Below, one piece after another: positions 1 through 7,549 of a stretch of DNA of 64,000 bases. The position numbers were made by a program, and so were the translations under genes. Positions within the stretch are counted from its first letter, which is position 1. The number at the start of each line of letters is the position of its first letter. The notes beneath the pieces were generated by a model. The model was given only the letters and a program-made list of their open reading frames with translations. It did not search any database and was not told the origin of the DNA. The stretch is from positions 1 to 64,000 of the forward strand of contig NZ_BAWN01000032.1 in assembly GCF_000696225.1 (NCBI RefSeq), in the 5' to 3' direction. This stretch comes from Serpentinimonas barnesii (lineage in GTDB: Bacteria; Pseudomonadota; Gammaproteobacteria; Burkholderiales; Burkholderiaceae_C).

Positions 1-66
1 CCAGCCCCAGCCCCAGCCCCAGCCCCAGCCCCAGCCCCAGCCCCAGCCCCAGCCCCAGCCCCGGCC
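1..66. repeat. Hexanucleotide CCAGCC tandem repeat in bioD frame
   Basis: Ten perfect CCAGCC units occupy positions 1-60, followed by one degenerate unit CCGGCC. The tract may continue beyond the window edge. It is in frame with bioD and would encode a Pro-Ala repeat directly before the first conserved residues of the enzyme. Because the unit is six bases long, a gain or loss of units changes linker length but never the reading frame. Confidence 0.9.
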
Positions 67-795
67 TTGCGGGGCTGCTTCGTCACCGGCACCGACACCG
101 AAGTCGGCAAAACCCGCGTCAGCGCCGGTTTGCTGCACTGGTTGGGCGCGCAAGGGCTGCGCGCCGCCGGTTACAAGCCGGTGGCCTCCGGCATGGAGCC
201 CGTCGATGGGCAGTGGCTCAACGAAGACGTGCAAACCCTGTGGGCGGCGGGCTGGCCCGGTGTGCGCCCCGAGCAGGTGGGGCCGCTGCAACTGCGCACC
301 GCCTGCGCGCCGCACATCGCAGCCGCGCTGGAAGGCCAGACCATCGATTTCGAGCGCTTGCAGCAGGGGGCGCGGCAACTGGCGCAGCAGGTGGACGTGC
401 TGGTGGCCGAAGGCGCCGGTGGCCTGTGCGTGCCCCTGGGGCCGGACTGGGACAGCTCCGACCTGATGCGCGCCCTCGGCCTGCCCATGGTGCTGGTGGT
501 GGGGCTGCGGCTGGGCTGCATCAACCACGCGCTGCTCACGGCCGAAGCCATCCGCGCCCGCGGCCTGCGCCTGGGTGGCTGGGTGGCCAACACGCTCGAC
601 CCCGATATGCCCTTTTTGGCCGAAAATCTGGCCACGCTGCGGCACGAGTTCCAGCGCCGCCACCAAACCCCCTGCCTGGGCGTTTTGCCTCGGCTGGCCC
701 CGGCTGGCGCGGTGCAAATGGCCCAGGCCGCCGCTGCGCACCTGGACGACGCAGCCCTGCGCACCCTGTTCGATTTGCCCTTGGCGCAAGCCTGA
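1..795 (+). CDS. bioD: Dethiobiotin synthase BioD (5' end outside the window)
   Basis: ATP-dependent dethiobiotin synthase closes the ureido ring of 7,8-diaminopelargonate with CO2, the step before BioB in biotin synthesis. The P-loop GTDTEVGKT lies just after the repeat, followed by the YKPVASG segment with its conserved lysine and by the EGAGGLCVPL motif. From a TTG at position 67 the protein would be 242 residues, slightly longer than a usual BioD. The frame is open leftwards through a Pro-Ala repeat to the window edge, so the true start is probably upstream. It may instead be a fusion or an extended N-terminus; the sequence cannot decide. bioB follows 63 bp downstream on the same strand. 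Confidence 0.9.
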   Translation, partial: PAPAPAPAPAPAPAPAPAPAPALRGCFVTGTDTEVGKTRVSAGLLHWLGAQGLRAAGYKPVASGMEPVDGQWLNEDVQTLWAAGWPGVRPEQVGPLQLRTACAPHIAAALEGQTIDFERLQQGARQLAQQVDVLVAEGAGGLCVPLGPDWDSSDLMRALGLPMVLVVGLRLGCINHALLTAEAIRARGLRLGGWVANTLDPDMPFLAENLATLRHEFQRRHQTPCLGVLPRLAPAGAVQMAQAAAAHLDDAALRTLFDLPLAQA

Positions 796-858
796 TTCAA
801 AGCCCCAAGCGGCCCCTCAAGCCCTAAACCCACAACTCCCAACCACCGCCCCCACAAG

Positions 859-1941
859 ATGAGCACTTGCGCAATCCCGATCGACCTTTCCGCCCTGCGC
901 CGTGCCGGGGCACAGGGAACCGGTGCTGGCAGCACACAGCCCGCCGCAGCCGCCCAAGCCACCCCCCCGCGCTGGCCGCAAGCCACCATCGAGGCCCTGT
1001 TCGAGTTGCCCCTGATGGACTTGCTGTACCAAGCGCAGCAGGTGCACCGGCAGCACTTCGACCCCAACGAGGTGCAGCTCTCCACCCTGCTCTCGATCAA
1101 GACCGGCGGCTGCGCCGAAGACTGTGGCTACTGCCCGCAGTCGGCGCATTTTGATGCCGGCGTCGAGGCCAGCAAGCTGATGCCGCTCGATGCCGTGTTG
1201 CAAGCCGCCCGCGAAGCCAAGGCCCAAGGGGCCAGCCGGTTTTGCATGGGCGCAGCCTGGCGCAGCCCCAAAATGCGCGATCTGCAGCGCGTCACCGACA
1301 TGGTGCAGGGCGTGCGCGCGCTGGGGCTGGAAACCTGCATGACGCTGGGCATGCTCGATGCCGAACAGGCGCAGCAGCTCAAAAGCGCCGGGCTGGACTA
1401 CTACAACCACAACCTCGACAGCGCGCCCGATTTTTACGGCCAGATCATCAGCACGCGCAGCTACCAAGACCGGCTCGACACGCTGGAGCACGTGCGCCAA
1501 GCCGGCATCAATGTGTGCAGCGGTGGCATCGTCGGCATGGGCGAAACGCGCGCGCAACGCGCTGGCCTGATCGCGCAACTGGCCAACCTCGAACCCTACC
1601 CGGAGTCGGTGCCAATCAACAACCTGGTGCCCATGCCCGGCACCCCGCTGGCCGACGCGGAGCCGATCGACCCCTTCGAGTTCGTGCGCACCATCGCCGT
1701 GGCGCGCATCACCATGCCAAGCGCCTGGGTGCGGCTCTCGGCCGGGCGCGAGCAGATGGACGATGCGCTGCAGGCGCTGTGCTTTGCCGCCGGGGCCAAC
1801 TCGATTTTTTACGGCGACCGGCTGCTCACCACCGCCAACCCGCAGGCCGCGCGCGACCGCGCCTTGTTTGCGCGCTTGGGGCTGCGTGCGCAGGGCCAAG
1901 AAGCTGGGGCGCTTGGCACCGCCGCAGCACCCAGCGCCTAA
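859..1941 (+). CDS. bioB: Biotin synthase BioB
   Basis: Radical SAM enzyme that inserts sulfur into dethiobiotin to make biotin. The 360-residue protein has the radical SAM cluster motif CAEDCGYC with cysteines 85, 89 and 92, which hold the 4Fe-4S cluster, followed by the conserved [10 protein letters not shown] and GGIVGMGE segments of the barrel. The ATG at 859 gives about 40 variable residues before the conserved core, usual for this family in betaproteobacteria. It follows bioD and probably shares its transcript. Confidence 0.96.
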   Translation: MSTCAIPIDLSALRRAGAQGTGAGSTQPAAAAQATPPRWPQATIEALFELPLMDLLYQAQQVHRQHFDPNEVQLSTLLSIKTGGCAEDCGYCPQSAHFDAGVEASKLMPLDAVLQAAREAKAQGASRFCMGAAWRSPKMRDLQRVTDMVQGVRALGLETCMTLGMLDAEQAQQLKSAGLDYYNHNLDSAPDFYGQIISTRSYQDRLDTLEHVRQAGINVCSGGIVGMGETRAQRAGLIAQLANLEPYPESVPINNLVPMPGTPLADAEPIDPFEFVRTIAVARITMPSAWVRLSAGREQMDDALQALCFAAGANSIFYGDRLLTTANPQAARDRALFARLGLRAQGQEAGALGTAAAPSA

Positions 1942-1947
1942 GCCCTA

Positions 1948-1964
1948 GCTGCCCCGCTGGCAGC
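1948..1964. terminator. Hairpin between convergent bioB and rnfB
   Basis: GCTGCC and GGCAGC form a 6-bp stem around a 5-base loop in the 28-bp gap between the bioB stop and the convergent ferredoxin gene. There is no T-run on either side, so it is only a weak candidate for a shared terminator. Confidence 0.3.
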
Positions 1965-1969
1965 CCCTC

Positions 1970-2677
1970 TCATGGCAGTTGCTGCGGGGGGCTGGAGTCG
2001 CTGCGCGCCGCCTGCGCCGCCCGAGCACGCGCCAGCGCAGCCTCGATCAGCGCGCGCTTGCGCTCCAGCACGGCCGGGTCGGTGTGTTTGGAGTGGCTGG
2101 GCAAGTCGGCCAGTTTGCTCTCGGCCTTGGCGATCAGGCGCTGCTGCTGCGCCTGCGCTTCGCGCTCCAGCCGCTGCTGGCGCTGGGTGTAGCGCTGGCG
2201 CGCCTGCTCGGCTTGCGCAGGGCTCCAAGCGGACCAGCCGGTGGCCACGGGTTGCGCACCATCCGCAGCCCCCACAGCAAGCATCTGGATACAGTCCACC
2301 GGGCACACCGGCAGGCACAGATCGCAGCCGGTGCAGTAGCGTTCGATCACGGTGTGCATGCGCTTGTGCGTGCCCACAATGGCGTCGGTCGGGCAGGCCT
2401 TGAGGCATAGGGTGCAGCCTATGCACCACTGCTCGTCGATCACCGCCACCGTCATGGGGCCCTCGAAGCCGTGGGCCGGGTTCAACGGCAGGGCCGGTCG
2501 GCCGAGCAGGGCGGCCAGCCGCTCCACCCCCGCTTGGCCGCCGGGTGGGCACTGGTTGATTTCAGCCGTGCCCACCTCCAGCGCTGCGGCGTAGCTGCGG
2601 CAGTCTGGGTAGCCGCAACGCTGGCACTGCGTTTGCGGCAGCAGCGCATCGATGCGCTCGGTCAGGCTCTCATTCAC
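1970..2677 (-). CDS. rnfB: RnfB-type iron-sulfur protein (soluble, stand-alone)
   Basis: Electron-transfer protein of the RnfB/RsxB family. Counted from a GTG at 2677 it has 235 residues. Cysteines 18, 21, 26 and 43 form the N-terminal 4Fe-4S motif. Two ferredoxin motifs follow, [12 protein letters not shown] (85-95) and [12 protein letters not shown] (115-125). A charged Ala/Arg-rich helical tail ends the protein. The GTG was chosen because the family begins shortly before the LLPQTQC motif; it overlaps the phaZ stop by 8 bases. The usual RnfB N-terminal membrane helix is absent and no other rnf gene lies nearby. I infer a soluble ferredoxin-like carrier rather than part of an Rnf pump, a common situation in Burkholderiales. 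Confidence 0.85.
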   Translation of the reverse strand: MNESLTERIDALLPQTQCQRCGYPDCRSYAAALEVGTAEINQCPPGGQAGVERLAALLGRPALPLNPAHGFEGPMTVAVIDEQWCIGCTLCLKACPTDAIVGTHKRMHTVIERYCTGCDLCLPVCPVDCIQMLAVGAADGAQPVATGWSAWSPAQAEQARQRYTQRQQRLEREAQAQQQRLIAKAESKLADLPSHSKHTDPAVLERKRALIEAALARARAAQAARSDSSPPQQLP

Positions 2678-4091
2678 CCGTATCCGGTTTGCGTGCGGCA
2701 CTGCGCCGCTTGGCTGCGGCGGGCGTGGTGCTGGTTGCAGGGCTGGCAGGCAGCGCCGTTTCGTCGGAATCGCCATCGTCGAGCTCGGCCGCGCCCTTGC
2801 GCGCCGCTGCTTGGGCCGCAGCCGAGGTGGGCTCGTGTTCGGCAATGAAGGCGCGCACGATCGGATAAACCTGCTCGCGCCAGCGCCGGCCGCTGAAAAT
2901 CCCGTAGTGGCCGGCCCCCGGCACCTCAAAGTGGCGCTGTTCTGGGTCGGCAATGCCGGTGCACAGATCGTGTGCGGCGCGGGTCTGGCCGCAGCCCGAA
3001 ATGTCGTCCAGTTCGCCTTCCACGGTCAGCAAGCCGGTGTTGCGGATGTCTTGGGGGCGCACGCGCTCGGGCTGGCCTTGCTCGTTGCGCACATCCCAAG
3101 TGCCATGCACCAGCTTGAATTCCTGGAACACGGTGTGGATGGTTTCGAGGTAGTAGTGCGCGTCCATGTCGAGCACCGCGTTGTACTCGTCGTAGAACTG
3201 GCGGTGCGCCTCGGCGCTTTCGTTGTCGCCCTTGATCAGGTCGCGGAAGTAGTCGTAGTGGCTGCTGGCGTGCCGGTCCGGGTTCATGGCGATGAAGCCG
3301 GTGTGCTGCAAAAAGCCCGGATAGACGCGCCGCCCGGCCCCCGGAAAACTGGTGGGCACGCGGTAGATCACGTTGTTTTCAAACCACTCGAAGCTGCGCT
3401 GCGCCGCCAGGTTGTTGACCGAGGTGGGCGACTTGCGGGCATCGATCGGGCCGCCCATCATGGTCATGGACAGCGGGGCCAGCTCGCCCCGGCTGGCCAT
3501 CAGCGAGACCGCGGCCAGCACCGGCACGGTGGGCTGGCAGACGCTCATCACGTGGCAGTTGCCGTACTTTTGCTGCAAGTGGCGGATGAATTCCTGCACG
3601 TAGTTGACGTAGTCGTCAAGGTGAAAATCGCCTTGATCGAGCGGCACCATGCGCGCGTTTTTCCAGTCGGTGATATAGACCTTGTGCTCGCGCAGCATGG
3701 TGCGCACGGTGTCGCGCAGCAGCGTGGCGTAGTGGCCCGACAGCGGTGCGACGATCAGCACCACCGGCTGCGTTTTGAGCCGGGTCAGGGTCTCGGGGTG
3801 GTCGGAAAAGCGCTTGAAGCGGCGCAGTTCGCAAAAGGGCTTGTCGATCTCGACGCGCTCGTCGATGGCCACGTGTTGGCCCTCGATGTCCACGTGGCGG
3901 ATGCCGAACTCGGGTTTTTCGTAGTCTTTGCCCAAGCGGTGCACCAGGTCGTAGGCGGCGGCGATGCGCTGCGCCATGGGCGCTTGGCCCAGCGGCGAGA
4001 GCGGGTTGGCAAACAACTTGGCGGTCATTTGCGCAAAGTCGGAAAAGGGCTCGATCAGCGAGCGCTGATTTTCGTAAATTTGGTACAGCAT
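2670..4091 (-). CDS. phaZ: Intracellular polyhydroxyalkanoate depolymerase PhaZ
   Basis: Hydrolyses native intracellular polyhydroxybutyrate granules when stored carbon is needed. The 473-residue protein is full length for the PhaZ/DepA family and has an alpha/beta-hydrolase core. The nucleophile is a cysteine in SVCQPTVP (Cys185) instead of serine, the hallmark of the intracellular PHB depolymerases described in Ralstonia eutropha. No signal peptide is visible. The C-terminal 40 residues are a low-complexity Ala/Lys-rich tail. It is the first gene of a two-gene unit with rnfB, whose start overlaps its stop. The upstream region carries two inverted repeats (4111-4122 and 4130-4156) that may bind a regulator. 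Confidence 0.93.
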   Translation of the reverse strand: MLYQIYENQRSLIEPFSDFAQMTAKLFANPLSPLGQAPMAQRIAAAYDLVHRLGKDYEKPEFGIRHVDIEGQHVAIDERVEIDKPFCELRRFKRFSDHPETLTRLKTQPVVLIVAPLSGHYATLLRDTVRTMLREHKVYITDWKNARMVPLDQGDFHLDDYVNYVQEFIRHLQQKYGNCHVMSVCQPTVPVLAAVSLMASRGELAPLSMTMMGGPIDARKSPTSVNNLAAQRSFEWFENNVIYRVPTSFPGAGRRVYPGFLQHTGFIAMNPDRHASSHYDYFRDLIKGDNESAEAHRQFYDEYNAVLDMDAHYYLETIHTVFQEFKLVHGTWDVRNEQGQPERVRPQDIRNTGLLTVEGELDDISGCGQTRAAHDLCTGIADPEQRHFEVPGAGHYGIFSGRRWREQVYPIVRAFIAEHEPTSAAAQAAARKGAAELDDGDSDETALPASPATSTTPAAAKRRSAARKPDTGE

Positions 4092-4110
4092 GGCAGTACT
4101 CCGACTTATG

Positions 4111-4122
4111 TTGCAGTGCAGC
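4111..4122 (-). promoter_or_regulatory. TGC-GCA palindrome in the phaZ leader, possible PhaR site
   Basis: TTGCAGTGCAGC on the plus strand contains the palindrome TGCAxTGCA, about 20 bases upstream of the phaZ ATG. PHB-responsive PhaR repressors are reported to bind TGC-rich palindromes near phasin and PHB genes. The link to PhaR is an inference from motif and gene context. Confidence 0.35.
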
Positions 4123-4129
4123 GTAATAT

Positions 4130-4156
4130 ATCAGGATAGACTGATTTTGTCCTGAT
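4130..4156 (-). promoter_or_regulatory. Inverted repeat at the phaZ promoter
   Basis: ATCAGGA (4130-4136) and TCCTGAT (4150-4156) are perfect inverted arms whose centres are 20 bp apart, about two helical turns. A TATATT -10 candidate (minus strand, 4125-4130) abuts the arm nearer to phaZ, so a protein bound here would overlap the -35/-10 region. This is the layout of a repressor operator. I do not recognise the regulator. Confidence 0.5.
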
Positions 4157-4165
4157 TAAATGCCT

Positions 4166-4188
4166 TGCGCGACTCCAAGTGTCGCGCA
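4166..4188 (-). terminator. Hairpin downstream of the aminotransferase gene
   Basis: TGCGCGAC and GTCGCGCA make a perfect 8-bp stem with a 7-base loop, starting 7 bases past the aminotransferase stop codon. On the minus strand it is followed by AGGCATTTAATC, only a short T-run, so it is a moderate terminator candidate. Confidence 0.5.
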
Positions 4189-4194
4189 GGTGCC

Positions 4195-5391
4195 TCAGAG
4201 CACCGCCGCAATCGAGCGGCAAACGTGCCCGATGTTGTGGCTGTTGAGCGCGGCCACGCACATGCGACCGGTGTCGGTGCCATAGACGCCGAATTCGCTG
4301 CGCAGGCGCAGCATCTGCTCCTTGCTCAGGCCCGAGTAGCTGAACATGCCGATTTGCTCGGTGATGAAGCCCATGTCTTGTGCCACCCCGGCGGCCTTCA
4401 GCCCGGCCACCAGTTGCTGGCGCATGTGCTTGATGCGCACGCGCATCTCGCCCAGCTCGTGCTCCCACAGGGCGCGCAGTTTGGGGTCGTTGAGCACCAC
4501 CGCCACGATGGCGCCGCCGTGTGTGGGCGGGTTGGAGTAGTTGGTGCGGATCACGATCTTGAGCTGCGACAGCACGCGCGCGGCTTCGTCTTTGCTGGCG
4601 CACAGCACCGAGAGCGCCCCCACGCGCTCGCCGTACAGGCTGAAGCTCTTGGAAAACGAGGTCGAGACCAGCACATCGAGGCCGGCGGCGACGAACTGCT
4701 GGATCACCGCGCCGTCTTCGACGATGCCGTGGCCAAAGCCCTGGTAGGCCATGTCGAGGAAGGGCGTGAGGCCGCGCGCTTTCACCACCGCCACCACCTG
4801 CTCCCACTGCGCCGGTGTGAGGTCGTAGCCGGTCGGGTTGTGGCAGCAAGCGTGCAGCAGCACCACGGTGCCGGGGGCGGCGGCTTCTAGGCTGGCGAGC
4901 ATGCCGGCAAAGTTGAGGCCGCGCTGCGCTGCGTCGTAGTAGGCGTAGGTGCCCACTTCAAAGCCGGCCTGGGTGAACAGGGCGCGGTGGTTTTCCCAGC
5001 TTGGGTCGCTGATCAGCACCTGGGCGCCGGGCTTGAGTTTTTTCAGGAAGTCGGCCCCGATTTTCAGGCCGCCGGTGCCGCCTATGGCCTGCACCGTGGC
5101 CACGCGGCCACTTTGCACCGCCTCGCTGGCGGCGCCAAACACCAGTGCCTTGACGGCGTTGTCGTAGGCGGCGATGCCGTCGATGGGCAGGTAGCCGCGG
5201 GCAGCGGGTTTTTCCATCAGGGCGCGCTCGGCCATTTGCACGCACTGCAGCAGGGGCAACTTGCCCTCGTCGTCGTAATACACCCCGACCCCGAGGTTGA
5301 CCTTGTTGGGGCGCGGGTCGGCTGCAAACTGCTCGTTCAGACCCAAAATCGGGTCGCGCGGGGCCATTTCGACGGCGGCAAAGAGGGACAT
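4195..5391 (-). CDS. Aspartate/aromatic amino acid aminotransferase (AspC/TyrB family)
   Basis: PLP-dependent class I aminotransferase that exchanges amino groups between aspartate or aromatic amino acids and 2-oxoglutarate. The 398-residue length fits AspC/TyrB. The N-terminal substrate segment NLGVGVYYDDEGKLPLL is typical of this subgroup, ACCHNPTGYD contains the PLP-contacting Asn, and STSFSKSFSLYGERVG carries the PLP lysine (Lys248). The ATG at 5391 was chosen because it precedes the conserved MSLFAAVEMAPRDPILGL opening. Sequence alone does not separate aspartate from tyrosine preference. It is a single gene between two terminator-like hairpins. Confidence 0.93.
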   Translation of the reverse strand: MSLFAAVEMAPRDPILGLNEQFAADPRPNKVNLGVGVYYDDEGKLPLLQCVQMAERALMEKPAARGYLPIDGIAAYDNAVKALVFGAASEAVQSGRVATVQAIGGTGGLKIGADFLKKLKPGAQVLISDPSWENHRALFTQAGFEVGTYAYYDAAQRGLNFAGMLASLEAAAPGTVVLLHACCHNPTGYDLTPAQWEQVVAVVKARGLTPFLDMAYQGFGHGIVEDGAVIQQFVAAGLDVLVSTSFSKSFSLYGERVGALSVLCASKDEAARVLSQLKIVIRTNYSNPPTHGGAIVAVVLNDPKLRALWEHELGEMRVRIKHMRQQLVAGLKAAGVAQDMGFITEQIGMFSYSGLSKEQMLRLRSEFGVYGTDTGRMCVAALNSHNIGHVCRSIAAVL

Positions 5392-5414
5392 GGGAGGGGC
5401 CTGTGGGTAGGATG

Positions 5415-5449
5415 AAAAAAAGGCGCTTGGGGCTGATCCAGCCCGCAAG
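5415..5449 (-). terminator. Intrinsic terminator between thiE and the aminotransferase
   Basis: On the minus strand a 10-bp stem with one bulged base and a GAT loop (arms 5426-5435 and 5439-5449) is followed by CGCC and seven Ts (5415-5421). It most simply ends the thi operon. It also lies only about 25 bases before the aminotransferase ATG and downstream of a TAAAAT -10-like box, so it could act as an attenuator in that gene's leader. Confidence 0.6.
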
Positions 5450-5515
5450 TCAAAACCCCCATTTTACCGTGTCGTTTGCATGCCAAGCGCGTGGCCGACC
5501 GCGTTTACCCAGCGT

Positions 5516-6451
5516 TCAGGCCGCGCGCAGTTGCGCCCAGCGCTGCATCAGCGCGTGCGCGGCCGCTTCGGGCTGGGCCGCGCTGGTGAGAGCGCGCACC
5601 ACCGCAAACGAACCCACGCCGCTGGCGGCCACGGCCGGCAGTTGCTCGGGCCCGATGCCGCCGATGGCCACGGTGGGCAGCAGGCCGCGCAGCAACTGCG
5701 CGTAGGCGCTCAGCCGGGCGCTGCCTTGCGGCGCAGTGGCCATGGCTTTGAGGGTGGTGGGGTACACCGCCCCAAGCGCCAGGTAGCTGGGCCGCAAGCG
5801 TGCAGCACGCAGCAGCTCGGCGTAGCCGTGGGTGCTGATGCCCAGCCGCAACCCGGCGCGGCGCAGCGCAGGCAGGGCCTCGGGGGGCAGGGTGTCGAGG
5901 TCTTCTTGGCCCAGGTGCACACCGTAGGCCCCGGCCTCGATGGCGGCCTGCCAGTGGTCGTTGATGAACAGGCGGCTGGGCGGCTGGCCGCTGGCACGGG
6001 CCACGGCTAGCACGGCCGCTGCAGCGGCCTGCACCTCGGCGCGCACGGCGGCGGGGTCGTCCGATTTGAAGCGCAGTTGCAGCGTGGGCACGCCGGCTTG
6101 GGCCATGCGCTGCACCCAGGCGGCGCTGGACAGCACGGCGTACAGGCCAAGTTCGGCTGGGCCGGGGGCGAAGGCGGGTGCGGATTCAGGCGGCGAGTCG
6201 AGCAGGCCAAAGTCTTGCGCCTCGGTGGGCCAGTCGGCGCGCCAAGTGCCCTCGCGCTCGCTGCGGCGCTGCCAGGCGCGGGCAATGGCGGCGGCGTCGG
6301 GCTCGATGAAGCCCAGGCGGCGCGCAGTGGCATAGGCCAGGTCGTGCGCGCTGGTGCTGGCGGCTTGGGCCAAGGGGTCGGCTTGCTCGGGCAGGGCCAG
6401 GGCGGCGTGGCGCTGCACCAGGTCGTGCAGGCGCTCGTGGGTGGTGTTCAT
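5516..6451 (-). CDS. thiE: Thiamine phosphate synthase ThiE with N-terminal extension
   Basis: Joins HMP pyrophosphate to the thiazole phosphate to give thiamine phosphate. From the ATG at 6451 the protein is 311 residues. The TIM-barrel ThiE domain starts near residue 105 and holds LQLRFK, LFINDHW, YGVHLGQEDL, LGISTHGY, LGAVYPTTLK and AIGGIGPE. The first 100 or so residues are extra compared with the roughly 210-residue classical enzyme. They are helical and Ala-rich, with no recognisable motif. It is the last gene of the thiO-thiS-thiG-thiE unit, 19 bp after thiG. Confidence 0.9.
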   Translation of the reverse strand: MNTTHERLHDLVQRHAALALPEQADPLAQAASTSAHDLAYATARRLGFIEPDAAAIARAWQRRSEREGTWRADWPTEAQDFGLLDSPPESAPAFAPGPAELGLYAVLSSAAWVQRMAQAGVPTLQLRFKSDDPAAVRAEVQAAAAAVLAVARASGQPPSRLFINDHWQAAIEAGAYGVHLGQEDLDTLPPEALPALRRAGLRLGISTHGYAELLRAARLRPSYLALGAVYPTTLKAMATAPQGSARLSAYAQLLRGLLPTVAIGGIGPEQLPAVAASGVGSFAVVRALTSAAQPEAAAHALMQRWAQLRAA

Positions 6452-6470
6452 AGGCGGTGGCCGAGCGCCA

Positions 6471-7274
6471 TCAGGCCTGGTGCCAAAACGGCGTGCCCAG
6501 CACCGGCGTGCTGGGCTGGGCGCTGTCTTGCGCCGGCATGGCACCGGCCAAAAAGGCGTGACGCCCAGCCTGCACCGCCGCCGCAAAGGCGCCCGCCATG
6601 CGCACCGGGTCCAGCGCCAGCGCCACCGCGGTGTTGAGCAGCACACCGTCGAAGCCCCACTCCATCACCTGGCAGGCGTGCGAGGGCAGGCCCAGCCCGG
6701 CATCGACGATCAGCGGCACGCTCAGGCGCTCGCGCAGGCTGCGCAAGGCCCAAGGGTTGAGGGGGCCTTTGCCGGTGCCAATTGGGGCCGCCCACGGCAT
6801 CACGGCCTGGCAACCCACATCGACCAGGCGCTGGCACAGCACCAGGTCTTCGGTGCAGTAGGGCAGCACCTTGAAGCCGCGCCGGGTGAGCTGGTCGGCA
6901 CCGTTCACCAGGTTCAGGGTGTCGGGCTGCAAGGTGTAGTCGTCGCCGATGATTTCGAGCTTGATCCAGTCGGTGCCGTACAGCTCGCGCGCCATTTCGG
7001 CGGTGGCAATGGCCTCTTGCACGCTGTGGCAGCCGGCGGTGTTGGGCAGCAGCGGCACCTGCATCTGCTGCAACAGGGTCCAGAACGGCTGGCCGGCCTC
7101 GGGGGCGGCGGCGTTTTGGCGCCGCAGCGCGGCGGTGAGCATGCAGGGCTGGGCCTGTGCCACGGCTTGCTGCAGCAGCGCGGGCGAGGGGTAGCGCGAC
7201 GTGCCCAGCATCAGGCGGCTGGAAAAGGGCTGGCCGTAAAGGATGAGGGGGTCGGCAGTGGAGTGCGGGTTCAT
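6471..7274 (-). CDS. thiG: Thiazole synthase ThiG
   Basis: Builds the thiazole phosphate ring from deoxyxylulose phosphate, dehydroglycine and the ThiS thiocarboxylate. The 267-residue protein has the lysine that forms the Schiff base in WIKLEIIGDD (Lys105), and the phosphate-binding turns in PWAAPIGTGKG and LLNTAVALA. The start codon lies in the third of three 20-bp tandem copies (7261-7320). The two earlier ATGs are in other frames and stop after seven codons, so only the ATG at 7274 opens the gene. It follows thiS by 56 bp and is probably translated by coupling. Confidence 0.95.
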   Translation of the reverse strand: MNPHSTADPLILYGQPFSSRLMLGTSRYPSPALLQQAVAQAQPCMLTAALRRQNAAAPEAGQPFWTLLQQMQVPLLPNTAGCHSVQEAIATAEMARELYGTDWIKLEIIGDDYTLQPDTLNLVNGADQLTRRGFKVLPYCTEDLVLCQRLVDVGCQAVMPWAAPIGTGKGPLNPWALRSLRERLSVPLIVDAGLGLPSHACQVMEWGFDGVLLNTAVALALDPVRMAGAFAAAVQAGRHAFLAGAMPAQDSAQPSTPVLGTPFWHQA

Positions 7275-7320
7275 GCGGTGGAGTGCGGGTTCATGCGGTG
7301 GGGTGCGGGTTCATGCGGTG
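7261..7320 (-). repeat. Triple 20-bp repeat duplicating the thiG start region
   Basis: Three 20-bp copies lie at 7261-7280, 7281-7300 and 7301-7320; the last differs by one base. Each contains ATGAACCCGCAC on the minus strand. The unit is not a multiple of three, so the copies are in different frames. ATG at 7314 reads MNPHPTA then TGA, ATG at 7294 reads MNPHSTA then TGA, and ATG at 7274 opens thiG. Each mini-ORF stop overlaps the next start as ATGA. Confidence 0.85.
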
Positions 7321-7330
7321 GGCGGCGTGC

Positions 7331-7540
7331 TTAGCCGCCGGTGACGGGGGAGACGAGCTCGATCCGGTCGCCCTCGGCCAGCGCGGTTTGCGTGTACTGG
7401 CTTTTGGGGACGAATTGCAGATTGAGGGCGGCGGCAAAGGGCGGGGCCAGGCGCGTGGCGGCCACGGCATCGGCCAGCGTGGCCCCGGCGGGCAGGGTCA
7501 GGGGCTGCTGGTTGAGCCAGACTTGCATGGGGTTTTCCAC
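7331..7540 (-). CDS. thiS: Sulfur carrier protein ThiS
   Basis: Small ubiquitin-like sulfur carrier whose C-terminal thiocarboxylate donates sulfur for the thiazole ring. The 69-residue protein opens with the family segment MQVWLNQQP and ends in VTGG, the diglycine that is adenylated by ThiF and thiocarboxylated. The length is usual. It lies between thiO, 9 bp upstream, and thiG. No thiF is visible in the window, so activation presumably uses a ThiF/MoeB-like enzyme encoded elsewhere. Confidence 0.93.
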   Translation of the reverse strand: MENPMQVWLNQQPLTLPAGATLADAVAATRLAPPFAAALNLQFVPKSQYTQTALAEGDRIELVSPVTGG

Positions 7541-7549
7541 TGCGCCCCC

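Noticed and set aside
171-1100. Long minus-strand open frame across bioD and bioB
   Set aside because: Arg/Ser/Cys-rich composition typical of an antisense frame in GC-rich genes, and two clear plus-strand enzymes occupy the same DNA.
2652-4139. 495-codon plus-strand frame over phaZ
   Set aside because: No recognisable motif, His/Val-rich antisense composition; the minus-strand PhaZ is unambiguous.
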